A stretch of 64,000 nucleotides of DNA from Alkalihalobacillus pseudalcaliphilus (GTDB lineage Bacteria; Bacillota; Bacilli; Bacillales; Bacillaceae_D): the NCBI RefSeq assembly GCF_028610675.1, contig NZ_JAQQWS010000001.1, positions 1,116,001 through 1,180,000 of the forward strand. Reading direction: 5' to 3'. Below, piece by piece: positions 34,002 through 42,674 of this stretch (positions are counted from its first letter, which is position 1; every line of letters begins with the position of its first letter). Made by a program: the position numbers and the translations under genes. A model generated the notes under the pieces. That model was not told the origin of the DNA and did no database searches. It saw only the letters and a program-made list of their open reading frames with translations.

Positions 34002-35428
34002 GAATTTTCACCCTTTTTGTCTCGTTTTTCAAACCAATTTCGGAAAGATTGTTTCGCCGGTTCAGGGAAATCACGAATATCTGTCCAAGGCTTCACAGGA
34101 CCTGGCCCTTTTGAAATTTTTCCATCTTTCGAAAATGGTCCCATCACGGTTGGTGCAAACTTACTAGCACTACTAAAAAACTTCGGTGAGCTTGCTGCGA
34201 TACCAAACCCTTTCATTGCCAACTTCTCACCAACAGACGCCCTACCTTGTTCCTCAACAATTTGACGACGATGTTGAATTAAGAGATCATGTAAAGGGAT
34301 TTTAACCGGGCACGCATCTGTACAGGCGGCACATAAGCTTGATGCATATGGAAGCTCTTTATAATCATCATATCCACCTAATAATGGTGATAAAACCGCA
34401 CCGATTGGTCCAGGATAAATTGAACCATAGGCATGACCACCAATATGACGATAAATAGGACATACATTTATACAGGCTGCACAACGAATACATTGTAAGG
34501 CAGACTGAAACTCTGTCCCTAAAATGTTTGATCGTCCATTATCGACGATAACTAGATGAAATTCTTCCGGTCCGTCAACTTCATCGTCACCTTTGGGTCC
34601 TGTTAATCCTGTTACATAACTGGTTAACTTTTGCCCAACCGCACTTCGACAAAGCATACTCACTAAAATATCCAGCTCTTGATAAGTGGGAACAATTCGT
34701 TCCATCCCCATCACCGTTATTTGCGTTTTAGGTAATGATGAAGCTAAGCGTGCATTTCCTTCATTTGTAACAAGAGAAATACTCCCCGTTTCCGCAACAG
34801 CAAAGTTACAACCTGTGATACCTAAGTCTGCTGTTAAAAATTCACCACGTAACTGTTCACGGGCAAATAAAGCGAGCTCTTCAGGCTTGGAAGACTTTGT
34901 ATAGCCCTTTTTCACTTGAAATGTTTCACGAATTTGCTCCTTATTTTTGTGAAGGGCTGGTGCGACAATATGTGATGGTGGATCATGATCGTCAATTTGT
35001 AAGATGTATTCACCTAGATCTGTTTCAATCACTTCACAGCCAAGTTCTTCTAATGCTTCATTCATCGAAATTTCCTCAGTTACCATTGATTTTGATTTAA
35101 TAATCTTTTTAGCTTCTTTCTCTTTTGCTACATGCCTTATATACTCATTGGCTTCCTCTGCCGTTTCCGCAAAAAAGACATGACCACCTTGTTTCGTCAC
35201 ATTTTCGGCTAGCTGTTCTAAATAAAAATCCAAATTTTCTAAAGTATGCTGACGTATCTCTTCTGCCAAATCACGCCAGTCCTCCCAATTCCCTAACTCT
35301 TCAGCTGCATGAATTCTTCCGTTCTTTAAACGTTCTTGTGCAGAAACGACCGCGTTCCGCATAAAAGTGTCTTTAACACCTATATCAACCCGACGATTAA
35401 AATCCTGATTTCCAATCTTCATGGCCAT
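33998..35428 (-). CDS. lutB: Lactate utilization iron-sulfur protein LutB
   Basis: 476 residues. The N-terminal LUD domain (about 60-290, with LGITGCNFAVAETGSISLVTNEGNARLASSLP) is fused to a ferredoxin-type domain. Two cluster motifs are clear: CIRCAACINVCPIYRHIGGH (about 310) and CAACTDACPVKIPLHDLL (about 365). LutB passes electrons from lactate to the respiratory chain with LutA and LutC. It is the middle gene of lutABC, 18 bases after lutA. Confidence 0.96.
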   Translation of the reverse strand: MAMKIGNQDFNRRVDIGVKDTFMRNAVVSAQERLKNGRIHAAEELGNWEDWRDLAEEIRQHTLENLDFYLEQLAENVTKQGGHVFFAETAEEANEYIRHVAKEKEAKKIIKSKSMVTEEISMNEALEELGCEVIETDLGEYILQIDDHDPPSHIVAPALHKNKEQIRETFQVKKGYTKSSKPEELALFAREQLRGEFLTADLGITGCNFAVAETGSISLVTNEGNARLASSLPKTQITVMGMERIVPTYQELDILVSMLCRSAVGQKLTSYVTGLTGPKGDDEVDGPEEFHLVIVDNGRSNILGTEFQSALQCIRCAACINVCPIYRHIGGHAYGSIYPGPIGAVLSPLLGGYDDYKELPYASSLCAACTDACPVKIPLHDLLIQHRRQIVEEQGRASVGEKLAMKGFGIAASSPKFFSSASKFAPTVMGPFSKDGKISKGPGPVKPWTDIRDFPEPAKQSFRNWFEKRDKKGENS

Positions 35429-35446
35429 ACTACATTCGCTCCCTAT

Positions 35447-36163
35447 TTATCTAGAATTTAAGACTTGTGCAATGTGCATTGTTTTTATCGGTTTTCCTTG
35501 ACGATCGATCCTTCCACCAATATTCATTAAGCAACCACAGTCAGCCCCAATGAGAACTTCTGCGTTGGTAGATTCTACATGGGCAACTTTTTCGTTGACC
35601 ATCTGTTCAGAAATAGGCACCATTTTCACAGAGAAAGTTCCGCCAAATCCACAGCAATTCTCCTTATTAGGTAAGTTTGTAAATTCTAACCCTTCCACGT
35701 TTTCTAATAAAATCAGCGGTGCTTCCTTCACTCCTAATAAACGTGTCATATGACAGGAGGTATGATATGTAGCCTTTACTGAAAGCTTTGCTCCCACATC
35801 TTTCACTTTTAATACATCAACAATAAATTGCGTGAATTCAAACGTTTTATTAGCTAACGCTTTCGCTCTTTCTTTCCACTCCTGATCATCTTTAAAAAGA
35901 TGGGGGTATTCATGAAACATGGCTGCACACGAGCCAGATGGTGATACGACATATTCAGCATGTTCAAATGCTTGAATCATATTTTTAGCAACAACCCTTG
36001 TTTCTTTTTGATAGCCACTATTATAAGCAGGCTGACCACAGCAAGTTTGTTGCTTAGGGAAATCGATCTCACACCCAAGCCGTTCTAATACGTCAACAAC
36101 ATCCTTTCCTACTTCTGTATAGAAGATATCACTCAAACAAGTGATAAATAGCGAGACTTTCAT
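35447..36163 (-). CDS. lutA: Lactate utilization protein LutA
   Basis: 238 residues with two CCG domains: QTCCGQPAYNSGY (about 40) and NKENCCGFGGTFSVKM (about 165), each part of a heterodisulfide-reductase-type cluster site; SGSCAAMFHEY and SCHMTRLLG are also conserved. First gene of lutABC, which oxidises L-lactate to pyruvate in the cytoplasm. GAGAGAGG precedes the ATG. No LutR gene lies nearby. Confidence 0.96.
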   Translation of the reverse strand: MKVSLFITCLSDIFYTEVGKDVVDVLERLGCEIDFPKQQTCCGQPAYNSGYQKETRVVAKNMIQAFEHAEYVVSPSGSCAAMFHEYPHLFKDDQEWKERAKALANKTFEFTQFIVDVLKVKDVGAKLSVKATYHTSCHMTRLLGVKEAPLILLENVEGLEFTNLPNKENCCGFGGTFSVKMVPISEQMVNEKVAHVESTNAEVLIGADCGCLMNIGGRIDRQGKPIKTMHIAQVLNSR

Positions 36164-36383
36164 TCTGATTCCCTCTCTCTCATTATTGATAAGGTGATCT
36201 GATCACTTCATGTAATTGCTCTCAGTATAATGAAGTAATCAAAATATTTCAACCTTTTATCATAAAATGCTTCTACAGAAGTTATCGTTTTCTTATAAAT
36301 TCAAAGGCAAAGGTTACACCTACCTGTTATAAATATCCGATCATTTTTAGAATAGAACAACTTGAGCTATACGGATACAAAGA

Positions 36384-36425
36384 AAAAACAGCTTTATCTA
36401 GATTTAACTCTAGACAAAGCTGCTG
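36384..36425 (-). terminator. Terminator of tcdA
   Basis: AGCAGCTTTGTCTAGA...TCTAGATAAAGCTGTTTTTT on the minus strand, 10 bases after the tcdA stop. Confidence 0.85.
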
Positions 36426-36434
36426 ATATCTTCA

Positions 36435-37199
36435 TTATGCTCTTGATATTTCAATTCCGTTTAGTAAATTTGTAATGACATGGCCAGCCATAATCAGTCC
36501 AGCAACGGAAGGTACAAATGCATTCGATGAAGGTGGCATTTTGGCTTTACGAATTTTCCCTTCTTCAGCCGCTTCTGAGACGATTTCTTTTCGTATATCT
36601 TCACGAATTTTGATCGGACGTTCATCTGAAAAGACAACTTCGACACCTTTATGAATGCCCTCTTTTCGTAATTTTGTGCGAATGACTTTAGCAATGGGAT
36701 CGTAACTTGTTTTAGAAATATCCGTCACACGCAAACGAGTTGGATCCATTTTGTTCGCTGCTCCCATACTAGAAATAATCGGGATTTTTCGTGAAAGACA
36801 TTCTTTAATGAGATGGATTTTATATGAGATCGTATCACTTGCATCAATAACATAATCTAACCCATAAGAGAAAAATTGCTCATACGTGTCTTCTGTGTAA
36901 AACATTTTTAAAGCAATCACTTCACAGTTAGGGTTAATATCGGCGATTCTTTCTTTCATAAGCTCCACTTTTTGACGACCTACCGTTGAAACTAAAGCAT
37001 GAATTTGACGATTAACATTAGTAATATCAACGTCGTCTTTATCGACTAGCACTAATCTTCCGACTCCAGAACGTGCTAGTGCTTCTGCTGAAAAAGAACC
37101 AACGCCTCCAATTCCGAGTACTGCTACGGTGCTATTTTTTAAACGATCCAAACCATCATGTCCGATCGCTAATTCATTTCGTGAAAATTGATGTAGCAT
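36435..37199 (-). CDS. tcdA: tRNA threonylcarbamoyladenosine dehydratase TcdA
   Basis: 254 residues from the ATG at 37199, the start conserved in relatives (MLHQFSRNELAIG); the longer frame adds seven. E1-like fold with nucleotide motif VAVLGIGGVGSFSAEALARSGVGRLVLVDKDDVDITNVNRQI and YVIDASDTISYKIHLIKECL. It cyclises t6A37 to ct6A37 in ATP-dependent fashion. This is B. subtilis YrvM, which lies between aspS and rarA; here homoserine dehydrogenase, an MBL gene, lutABC, rsfA and the kinase have been placed in between. Confidence 0.93.
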   Translation of the reverse strand: MLHQFSRNELAIGHDGLDRLKNSTVAVLGIGGVGSFSAEALARSGVGRLVLVDKDDVDITNVNRQIHALVSTVGRQKVELMKERIADINPNCEVIALKMFYTEDTYEQFFSYGLDYVIDASDTISYKIHLIKECLSRKIPIISSMGAANKMDPTRLRVTDISKTSYDPIAKVIRTKLRKEGIHKGVEVVFSDERPIKIREDIRKEIVSEAAEEGKIRKAKMPPSSNAFVPSVAGLIMAGHVITNLLNGIEISRA

Positions 37200-37458
37200 T
37201 CTTTCAATAACCCCTTCCAAACAATCGATATGTGTACGTTTTTGACTATATCATAGCCACTTAGAAAAGTCTAAAACATTTACAAGTCGCTGAGTAACTA
37301 CAATTAAACGGCTTTCCATTGTAAGTAATTTAAGACAATGTAGTGAGTAACTATACGTAAAAAACCTAACACAGTTCATATAGGGTACTCCTCACTCGCT
37401 TTCTTACTTACAACATTACATCATACTTGAGCAACGGTTTTACTAGACTTTACTCTTT

Positions 37459-37487
37459 TTGTACAATTAGAATAAAAGTAATATACT
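37459..37487 (+). promoter_or_regulatory. Sigma-A promoter of the MBL hydrolase gene
   Basis: TTGTAC (37459-37464), a 17-base spacer and TATACT (37482-37487), 34 bases before the ATG. The rest of the 322-base gap to tcdA holds nothing else I recognise. Confidence 0.6.
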
Positions 37488-37521
37488 CAAAATGCCCCTT
37501 ATCTAAGGTCGGAGGTAACCA

Positions 37522-38493
37522 ATGGATGAACAACAAATTTTTCCAATCATGATTAATGAAGAAACATCGGGCTTACATTCAATTAACATGTATCTTGTAA
37601 AAATGAATCAAAAACTCTTGTTAATTGATGCCGGTTATCACCATCCTAAATACGAAAAAGCCTTTGATTCCGCTTTACAACAATTTGGCTTTTCATTAAA
37701 TGATCTAACTGCTATTTTACTAACTCACCACCATATTGATCATGTTGGTTTAGTTAACTACATAACGAAGCAGCATTCACTGCCTGTCTATGTACACCCT
37801 ATCGCCTTCCCCCGTTTAAAAAGGGACCTAGATTTTTTACAAACACGTATTGATTTTTTTGAAAAACTTTATCGGGAAATGGACTGTAATGAAGCTGGAC
37901 AGAGGCAAATTAAGTATTTACAGAAAGCGATAATGGATAATGCGAAGCAAAAAATTGACGTAGACTTACAAACAATACCTACACAATATGAAGATTTTGA
38001 AGTAGTCACTTTCCCGGGACACGCACCGGATCAAGTTGGTTTTTATTTAAGAGAACAGCAAATCTTATTTGGAGGAGATTTATTGATTGAGCACATTTCT
38101 AGCAATGCCCTTGTTGAACCAGACCAACAAGGGAATCGCCTCTTAACGTTAATTGAACATAAGCACTCATTAGAAAAATGTTTGAAACTCCCTTTATCCA
38201 GAGTGTATGCCGGTCATGGCCAAGTAATCGATTCTCCTCAGGAGTTAATTCAAAAACGAATTGAACAAATTAATCAAAAAGCAGAGCGTATTCTAAAGTT
38301 AATTCGCCAAGGCTTTCAAACAGGTAATGCAATTGCACTTGAGATGTATGCACACCGTTATCAAAGCCAATTTCCACTTGTCATGTCTGAGGTCATTGGT
38401 CACCTTGATTATTTAGAGTATAATGGCCTCATTGAAAAACGGCTCCACCCACAGACTCAGATTGCTATTTATATAGCCTGTTCTAAAAGCTGA
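37522..38493 (+). CDS. MBL-fold metallo-hydrolase
   Basis: 323 residues. Metallo-beta-lactamase fold with the metal motif LLTHHHIDHVGLV (His-x-His-x-Asp-His, about 75), VTFPGHAPDQVGFYL (third His), LFGGDLLIEHIS (bridging Asp) and VYAGHGQVI (last His). An unusual helical insert lies at about 100-160 (DLDFLQTRIDFFEKLYREMD...). A C-terminal winged-helix-like part (about 245-323) is found in hydroxyacylglutathione-hydrolase-like members. AGGTCGGAGG precedes the start. The substrate is unknown. Confidence 0.85.
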   Translation: MDEQQIFPIMINEETSGLHSINMYLVKMNQKLLLIDAGYHHPKYEKAFDSALQQFGFSLNDLTAILLTHHHIDHVGLVNYITKQHSLPVYVHPIAFPRLKRDLDFLQTRIDFFEKLYREMDCNEAGQRQIKYLQKAIMDNAKQKIDVDLQTIPTQYEDFEVVTFPGHAPDQVGFYLREQQILFGGDLLIEHISSNALVEPDQQGNRLLTLIEHKHSLEKCLKLPLSRVYAGHGQVIDSPQELIQKRIEQINQKAERILKLIRQGFQTGNAIALEMYAHRYQSQFPLVMSEVIGHLDYLEYNGLIEKRLHPQTQIAIYIACSKS

Positions 38494-38504
38494 TTTCAAT
38501 CGCA

Positions 38505-38712
38505 CATGGCGAAGCCCGATTCACTTCGCCACCAACAAAGATGAAAGTAGTGGCGACTGTTCAAACTGTTGGAGCGTTTACAACTCGATCACCATTAGGA
38601 GTCGGCCTGACTAAACTGGGAGCACTGTCCTACTAAGGTCATTGATCGCGAGATAGATGACCAGCTAACTTCACGGCACAAACTATCGCCCATAAGTAAC
38701 TTTCATATAAAA
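38505..38712. repeat. Dispersed modular repeat, inverted copy, after the MBL gene
   Basis: On the minus strand: boundary TTTTATATGAAAGTTAC (38711-38695), GGGCGATAGTTTGTGCCGTG module as at 7.35 and 29.9 kb, then the hairpin module GTTGGTGGCGAAGTGAATCG...CTTCGCCATGTG (38545-38506), whose stem is GGCGAAG / CTTCGCC. It starts 12 bases after the MBL stop. Confidence 0.8.
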
Positions 38713-38748
38713 TAAAGGCTAACTATCCATAAAGATAGCTAGCCTATT
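38711..38748 (-). terminator. Terminator of 6S RNA
   Basis: On the minus strand AGGCTAGCTATC and GGATAGTTAGCCT pair across a short loop and are followed by TTATTTTATA. Confidence 0.8.
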
Positions 38749-38749
38749 T

Positions 38750-38948
38750 AAGACGTGAAGAAATCCCGTAAATGCCGTGTTCGACTAAAGCTTTGAACCT
38801 GCTCAAGCAGGTGGGTGCCCCGTGCCCTTCTTTTTAAGTCCAAGCTCTCACTAGGCATGTAATCCAAAAGGCAACCTTTGGCTCCCGTTCAAAAAACGTT
38901 GGCTCAAAACGTTTAATGATAACGCACATCACAGGATTTCTAATAATT
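38750..38948 (-). ncRNA. ssrS: 6S RNA (6S-1 type)
   Basis: About 190-200 nt on the minus strand. The ends close a stem (GAAATCCTGT from 38940 with ACGGGATTTC ending at 38760). The interior gives a long interrupted hairpin with conserved parts GAGCCAACG, GGATTACATGCCTAG, GAGAGCTTGGACTTAAAAAG and CACCCACCTGCTTGAGCAGG. 6S RNA mimics an open promoter and holds sigma-A RNA polymerase. In B. subtilis the 6S-1 gene is next to aspS; here homoserine dehydrogenase and a small gene separate them. Confidence 0.88.
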
Positions 38949-38954
38949 AACGTT

Positions 38955-38983
38955 ATTATACGATGACTGACCATCTATTTCAA
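38955..38983 (-). promoter_or_regulatory. Sigma-A promoter of 6S RNA
   Basis: TTGAAA (38983-38978), a 17-base spacer and a perfect TATAAT (38960-38955), with the start expected near 38948. Confidence 0.85.
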
Positions 38984-39103
38984 CCTTTTGTTATAATTTT
39001 CAGACTATTATCCTATTTGCCACCCTTTTTATCACTATGGTACATTAGATATACAAATTAGAACGAGCAATTTCTATTATTAGTTTTAAAAGGATGTGTA
39101 TAA

Positions 39104-39406
39104 ATGGAACCACTAGCCATTCAACGTTGCATAGAAGTCAAACAAGAAATTGGTTTAATTGAAAAGAAAATTGTCGAAACCTCTTTTGATTTAAAAATCG
39201 ATCATGAATACATACATGCAAAAACAGAACGGTTTTCTATTAAATCAATTTTAGACATATCCTTTCGGTTAAAAGAAGAAAAAGCAATAGGTTACTTATA
39301 TATTCATACAACAAAAGGTATTCGTACTTTTCATATTCGCCATAATCCGATTGAATTTATTAATGTCTTCAAGAAATTAAGAAGTGAGACGACCGAGTAC
39401 GAGTGA
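39104..39406 (+). CDS. Small protein of unknown function
   Basis: 100 residues, no signal or membrane segment. The pattern EYIHAKTERFSIKSILDISFRLKEEKAIGYLYIHTTKGIRTFHIRHNPIEFINVFKKLR looks like a small PH-type barrel ending in a helix (inference from the strand/helix pattern). AAAAGGATGTG precedes the ATG. Its last 30 bases overlap the end of the convergent homoserine dehydrogenase gene. I do not recognise a named family. Confidence 0.6.
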   Translation: MEPLAIQRCIEVKQEIGLIEKKIVETSFDLKIDHEYIHAKTERFSIKSILDISFRLKEEKAIGYLYIHTTKGIRTFHIRHNPIEFINVFKKLRSETTEYE

Positions 39407-40645
39407 TTCTTGCCAGCTCTTTTCAGTTAGCTCGCCCTGAATCGAAAAAATCTCAAGTCCCGTTGTTACGTCATTGAACTCCCCTTTCACTAAATAAGCG
39501 TCCCCATCCAGACCATGTTGTTTATGAACAACGATTGCTTCTGGATGGAGGTAATGATGAATATCTACGCTTGCAGCTTTACTAAAGGCCAGATAATACC
39601 TTTCAGCTTTTTCTGGTTGCCACTTACCATTACTTACCTCACCTTGTTTTTTCGTTTTATACGTATTATAAGAATTACCCGTTCCGAACCTACTCAAAAA
39701 CAGAAAATCCTCGACCATACTATTTGCAGTTGCTTCCTTGCCAGCACCGGGACCTGTAAATAAAAGCTCGCCAATCATTGGTCCTTCAATTTGAATCGCA
39801 TTCGTCACTCCATTAACGGCTGTATATGACTCCTCTTTTGCTAAAAACACAGGCTCTACCTTGGCCTTGATTTGTCCTTGATGACACTCAGATGTCCCGA
39901 TTAACTTCAACTGTAAACCAAGTTGTTGGGCTAATTCTAGTTGCCAACCCTCAACATACCGAATTCCTTCTCTTGTTACTTGCTCCTTTTTTGGCCAAAT
40001 TCCGAAACAACATTTAGTCAAAATCCTAATTTTATACCAAGCATCAAATCCATCAATATCATCAGTCGGATCATTCTCGGCATACCCTAATTGCTGTGCT
40101 TGTGCTAGAGCTTCATCAAATGAAAGATTCCTTTCCTTCATTTCAGTTAAAATATAGTTCGTTGTTCCATTTAAGATGCCACTTACCCGAAATATTTCAG
40201 TCGTCGGGATAATCCCACGCAACACATTAATAATCGGAATCCCACCTGCAACCGCGGCTTCGTAACCATAATAAGTCTGCCTCTGTTCAGCTAAGTCCTC
40301 TAAAGTTTCTCCATACTCGGCCACTAGCTTTTTATTTGCCGTAATAACGGGTGTACCTTTTTCCAAGAAAAATTCTGTATATTGGTAGGCAGGCTCTAGC
40401 CCACCAATCGCTTCAAATACCAAATCATAATCGCACTTTTTCGAAAATTCATTCCAATCACTCGTAATAACGGATACAAAACTTGTTCCTTGTAATGATT
40501 GTTGATATTTATCTTTATCGCGTATTAATATGCCTTCAATCGTCAAGGCCTCCCCAAACTGGCCTTGCAATGTGTGTGCAACCGTAGCTAATCGCTCTGC
40601 AACACCTAGACCGACCGTCCCAAAACCCATTAAACCTACTTTCAT
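39377..40645 (-). CDS. hom: Homoserine dehydrogenase under SAM riboswitch control
   Basis: 422 residues. NAD(P)-binding MKVGLMGFGTVGLGVAERLA, then FEAIGGLEPAYQYTEFFLEKGTPVITANKKLVAEYG with the catalytic-site lysine, GGIPIINVLRGIIPTTEIFRVSGILNGTTNYIL, and DPTDDIDGFDAWYKIRILT with the substrate-binding acidic residues. It reduces aspartate semialdehyde to homoserine. The C-terminal 75 residues start like an ACT domain (RYYLAFSKAAS) but lack the ligand-loop pattern, suggesting loss of threonine feedback. A SAM-I riboswitch upstream ties it to methionine supply. GGGGTG precedes the ATG. Confidence 0.9.
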   Translation of the reverse strand: MKVGLMGFGTVGLGVAERLATVAHTLQGQFGEALTIEGILIRDKDKYQQSLQGTSFVSVITSDWNEFSKKCDYDLVFEAIGGLEPAYQYTEFFLEKGTPVITANKKLVAEYGETLEDLAEQRQTYYGYEAAVAGGIPIINVLRGIIPTTEIFRVSGILNGTTNYILTEMKERNLSFDEALAQAQQLGYAENDPTDDIDGFDAWYKIRILTKCCFGIWPKKEQVTREGIRYVEGWQLELAQQLGLQLKLIGTSECHQGQIKAKVEPVFLAKEESYTAVNGVTNAIQIEGPMIGELLFTGPGAGKEATANSMVEDFLFLSRFGTGNSYNTYKTKKQGEVSNGKWQPEKAERYYLAFSKAASVDIHHYLHPEAIVVHKQHGLDGDAYLVKGEFNDVTTGLEIFSIQGELTEKSWQESLVLGRLTS

Positions 40646-40675
40646 TTAACAGCACCCCTTTATATGCTTCATTAT

Positions 40676-40708
40676 GTAAAAAAACCTTTCCAATAAGGAA
40701 AGGTTTCA
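40676..40708 (-). terminator. Riboswitch-controlled terminator upstream of hom
   Basis: AAACCTTTCC / GGAAAGGTTT with a 6-base loop followed by seven T on the minus strand. This is the expression platform of the SAM riboswitch. Confidence 0.85.
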
Positions 40709-40718
40709 TCTGCCTTTT

Positions 40719-40826
40719 CTTATCTCTCAGAGCTTTACTCTGCTGAACGTAGCACCTTTATTTGTTTGGCTAACAAATAGGTTGCCGGGCTTCGACGGGT
40801 CAGTTCCCTCCACCACTCTAGATAAG
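40719..40826 (-). promoter_or_regulatory. SAM-I riboswitch (S-box) aptamer
   Basis: On the minus strand CTTATCTAGAGTGGTGGAGG opens the aptamer (P1 strand CTTATC pairs with GATAAG at its end). ACTGACCCG, GAAGCCCGGCAACC and AAGGTGCTACGTTCAGCAGAG give the conserved core of the S-box family. A terminator follows at 40708-40676. High SAM should stop transcription of hom. Confidence 0.94.
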
Positions 40827-40853
40827 TTCACATGTCATTTTTAAGTTATTCAG

Positions 40854-40883
40854 ATTATATCGTTAAGTTGTTAGATTTGTCAA
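40854..40883 (-). promoter_or_regulatory. Sigma-A promoter of the S-box-hom transcript
   Basis: TTGACA (40883-40878), an 18-base spacer and TATAAT (40859-40854), just after the aspS stop. Confidence 0.8.
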
Positions 40884-40900
40884 TGGAGTTTTCTACACTC

Positions 40901-42673
40901 TTATTCGCTTTTCTTTCTAATCACTGACAAATTTAAATCAAGTAGTTGCTCTAAACTTACGTCACTCGGTGCATTGGTTAATAAATCACTTGCACTTGCT
41001 GTTTTAGGGAAAGCAATCGTATCACGTAAGTTCGTACGTCCAGCAAATAACATCACCATTCGGTCCAGCCCTAGTGCGATTCCACCGTGTGGCGGTGTAC
41101 CATATTCAAATGCCTCTAATAAAAAGCCGAATTCTTCTTTTGCAGCTTCTGGTGTGAACCCAAGTGCTGCAAACATTTGCTCTTGAATGTCACGCTGGTA
41201 AATCCGTTGTGAGCCTCCACCTAATTCGTAACCATTTAAAACAAGGTCATACGCATTTGCACGAACACTTCCAGGATCTGTCGCAAGTAAGCTCATATCT
41301 TCTTTTAATGGGCTTGTAAACGGATGGTGTAAGGCAACAAATCGTTTCGCCTCTTCATCGTATTCAACTAACGGGAAGTCGACAACCCATAGGAAGTTAT
41401 ATTTGGATTCATCAATTAAGCCAAACTGCTTGCCAAATTTCAGGCGAAGTGCACCTAAGCTATCCCAGACAACTTGTTTTTTATCTGCGGCAAAGAATAA
41501 TAAATCCCCTGTTTTAGCAGACATGGTTTCTATAAGTCTCTTCGCCTGCTCATCCGTGAAAAATTTGGCGATTGGTCCTTTTAGGCCTTCTTCCTCCACC
41601 TTTAACCAAGCAAGTCCTTTGGCACCGTATTGCTTAACAAAGTCAGCTAATGCATCAATTTCTTTACGTGATAATTGATCAGCACCACCTTCTAGGTTCA
41701 AACCTTTTACTGTACCACCTGTAGTTAAAGCCGATTTAAATACTTTAAAATCTGTATCATGTAAAGCCTCAGTTAAATCAATAAGCTCCATTCCAAAACG
41801 TGTATCAGGTTTGTCTGACCCATAACGATTCATAGCTTCATCATACGTTAGGCGAGCAAATGGTACGGTGATTTCGATCCCACGAACTTCCTTCATGAGC
41901 TTTGCCATCATTTGTTCTGTCATTGCTAAAAGCTCTTCTTTATCCATAAAAGATGTCTCTATATCAATTTGTGTGAATTCTGGCTGACGGTCAGCTCGTA
42001 AATCCTCATCACGGAAGCAACGAACAATTTGATAATAACGCTCAAAGCCCGAAACCATTAATAACTGTTTAAAAATTTGTGGTGACTGCGGTAATGCATA
42101 AAATTCGCCTGGATGAACTCGACTTGGTACTAAATAATCTCTGGCGCCTTCAGGTGTACTTTTTGTTAACATTGGCGTTTCAATTTCCATAAAGCTTTGA
42201 TTATCTAAAAACTCACGTACCGTTTTGGTTGTTTGATGGCGAAGCTTAAACGTTTCTTGCATATCAGGACGTCGAAGGTCTAAATAACGGTATTTCAAAC
42301 GAATATCTTCGGAAGCATCCGTATTTGCCTCAATTTGAAAAGGTAGTGATTTTGATGCATTAAGAATTTCAACTCGGTTAGCATGAATTTCAATTTTACC
42401 TGTAGCTAATTTCTCGTTAATCGTATGCTCATTTCGAGCAACAACCGTTCCTTCAATCTCTAACACATATTCATTACGAATCTTTTCTGCAATAGCCAAT
42501 GCTTCCTGACTTGTTTCTTGGCTAAATACAACTTGAACAATACCAGAACGGTCACGAACATCCAAAAAGATAACTTGACCTAAATCACGGCGCTTTTGTA
42601 CCCAACCTCTAATTAATACTTGCTCTCCTACTTTTCCTTCCACGATGGTGCCACAATGTGTGCGTACAGTCAT
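40901..42673 (-). CDS. aspS: Aspartyl-tRNA synthetase
   Basis: 590 residues, bacterial type. N-terminal OB anticodon domain (GWVQKRRDLGQVIFLDVRDRSGIVQVVF), class II core with YLDLRRPDMQETFKLRH (motif 1 region), CFRDEDLRADRQPEFTQIDIE (motif 2), the GAD insertion (about 295-415), and GIALGLDRMVMLFAGRTNLRDTIAFPK (motif 3). It follows hisS with one base between them and shares the hisS T-box. Confidence 0.97.
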   Translation of the reverse strand: MTVRTHCGTIVEGKVGEQVLIRGWVQKRRDLGQVIFLDVRDRSGIVQVVFSQETSQEALAIAEKIRNEYVLEIEGTVVARNEHTINEKLATGKIEIHANRVEILNASKSLPFQIEANTDASEDIRLKYRYLDLRRPDMQETFKLRHQTTKTVREFLDNQSFMEIETPMLTKSTPEGARDYLVPSRVHPGEFYALPQSPQIFKQLLMVSGFERYYQIVRCFRDEDLRADRQPEFTQIDIETSFMDKEELLAMTEQMMAKLMKEVRGIEITVPFARLTYDEAMNRYGSDKPDTRFGMELIDLTEALHDTDFKVFKSALTTGGTVKGLNLEGGADQLSRKEIDALADFVKQYGAKGLAWLKVEEEGLKGPIAKFFTDEQAKRLIETMSAKTGDLLFFAADKKQVVWDSLGALRLKFGKQFGLIDESKYNFLWVVDFPLVEYDEEAKRFVALHHPFTSPLKEDMSLLATDPGSVRANAYDLVLNGYELGGGSQRIYQRDIQEQMFAALGFTPEAAKEEFGFLLEAFEYGTPPHGGIALGLDRMVMLFAGRTNLRDTIAFPKTASASDLLTNAPSDVSLEQLLDLNLSVIRKKSE

Positions 42674-42674
42674 C

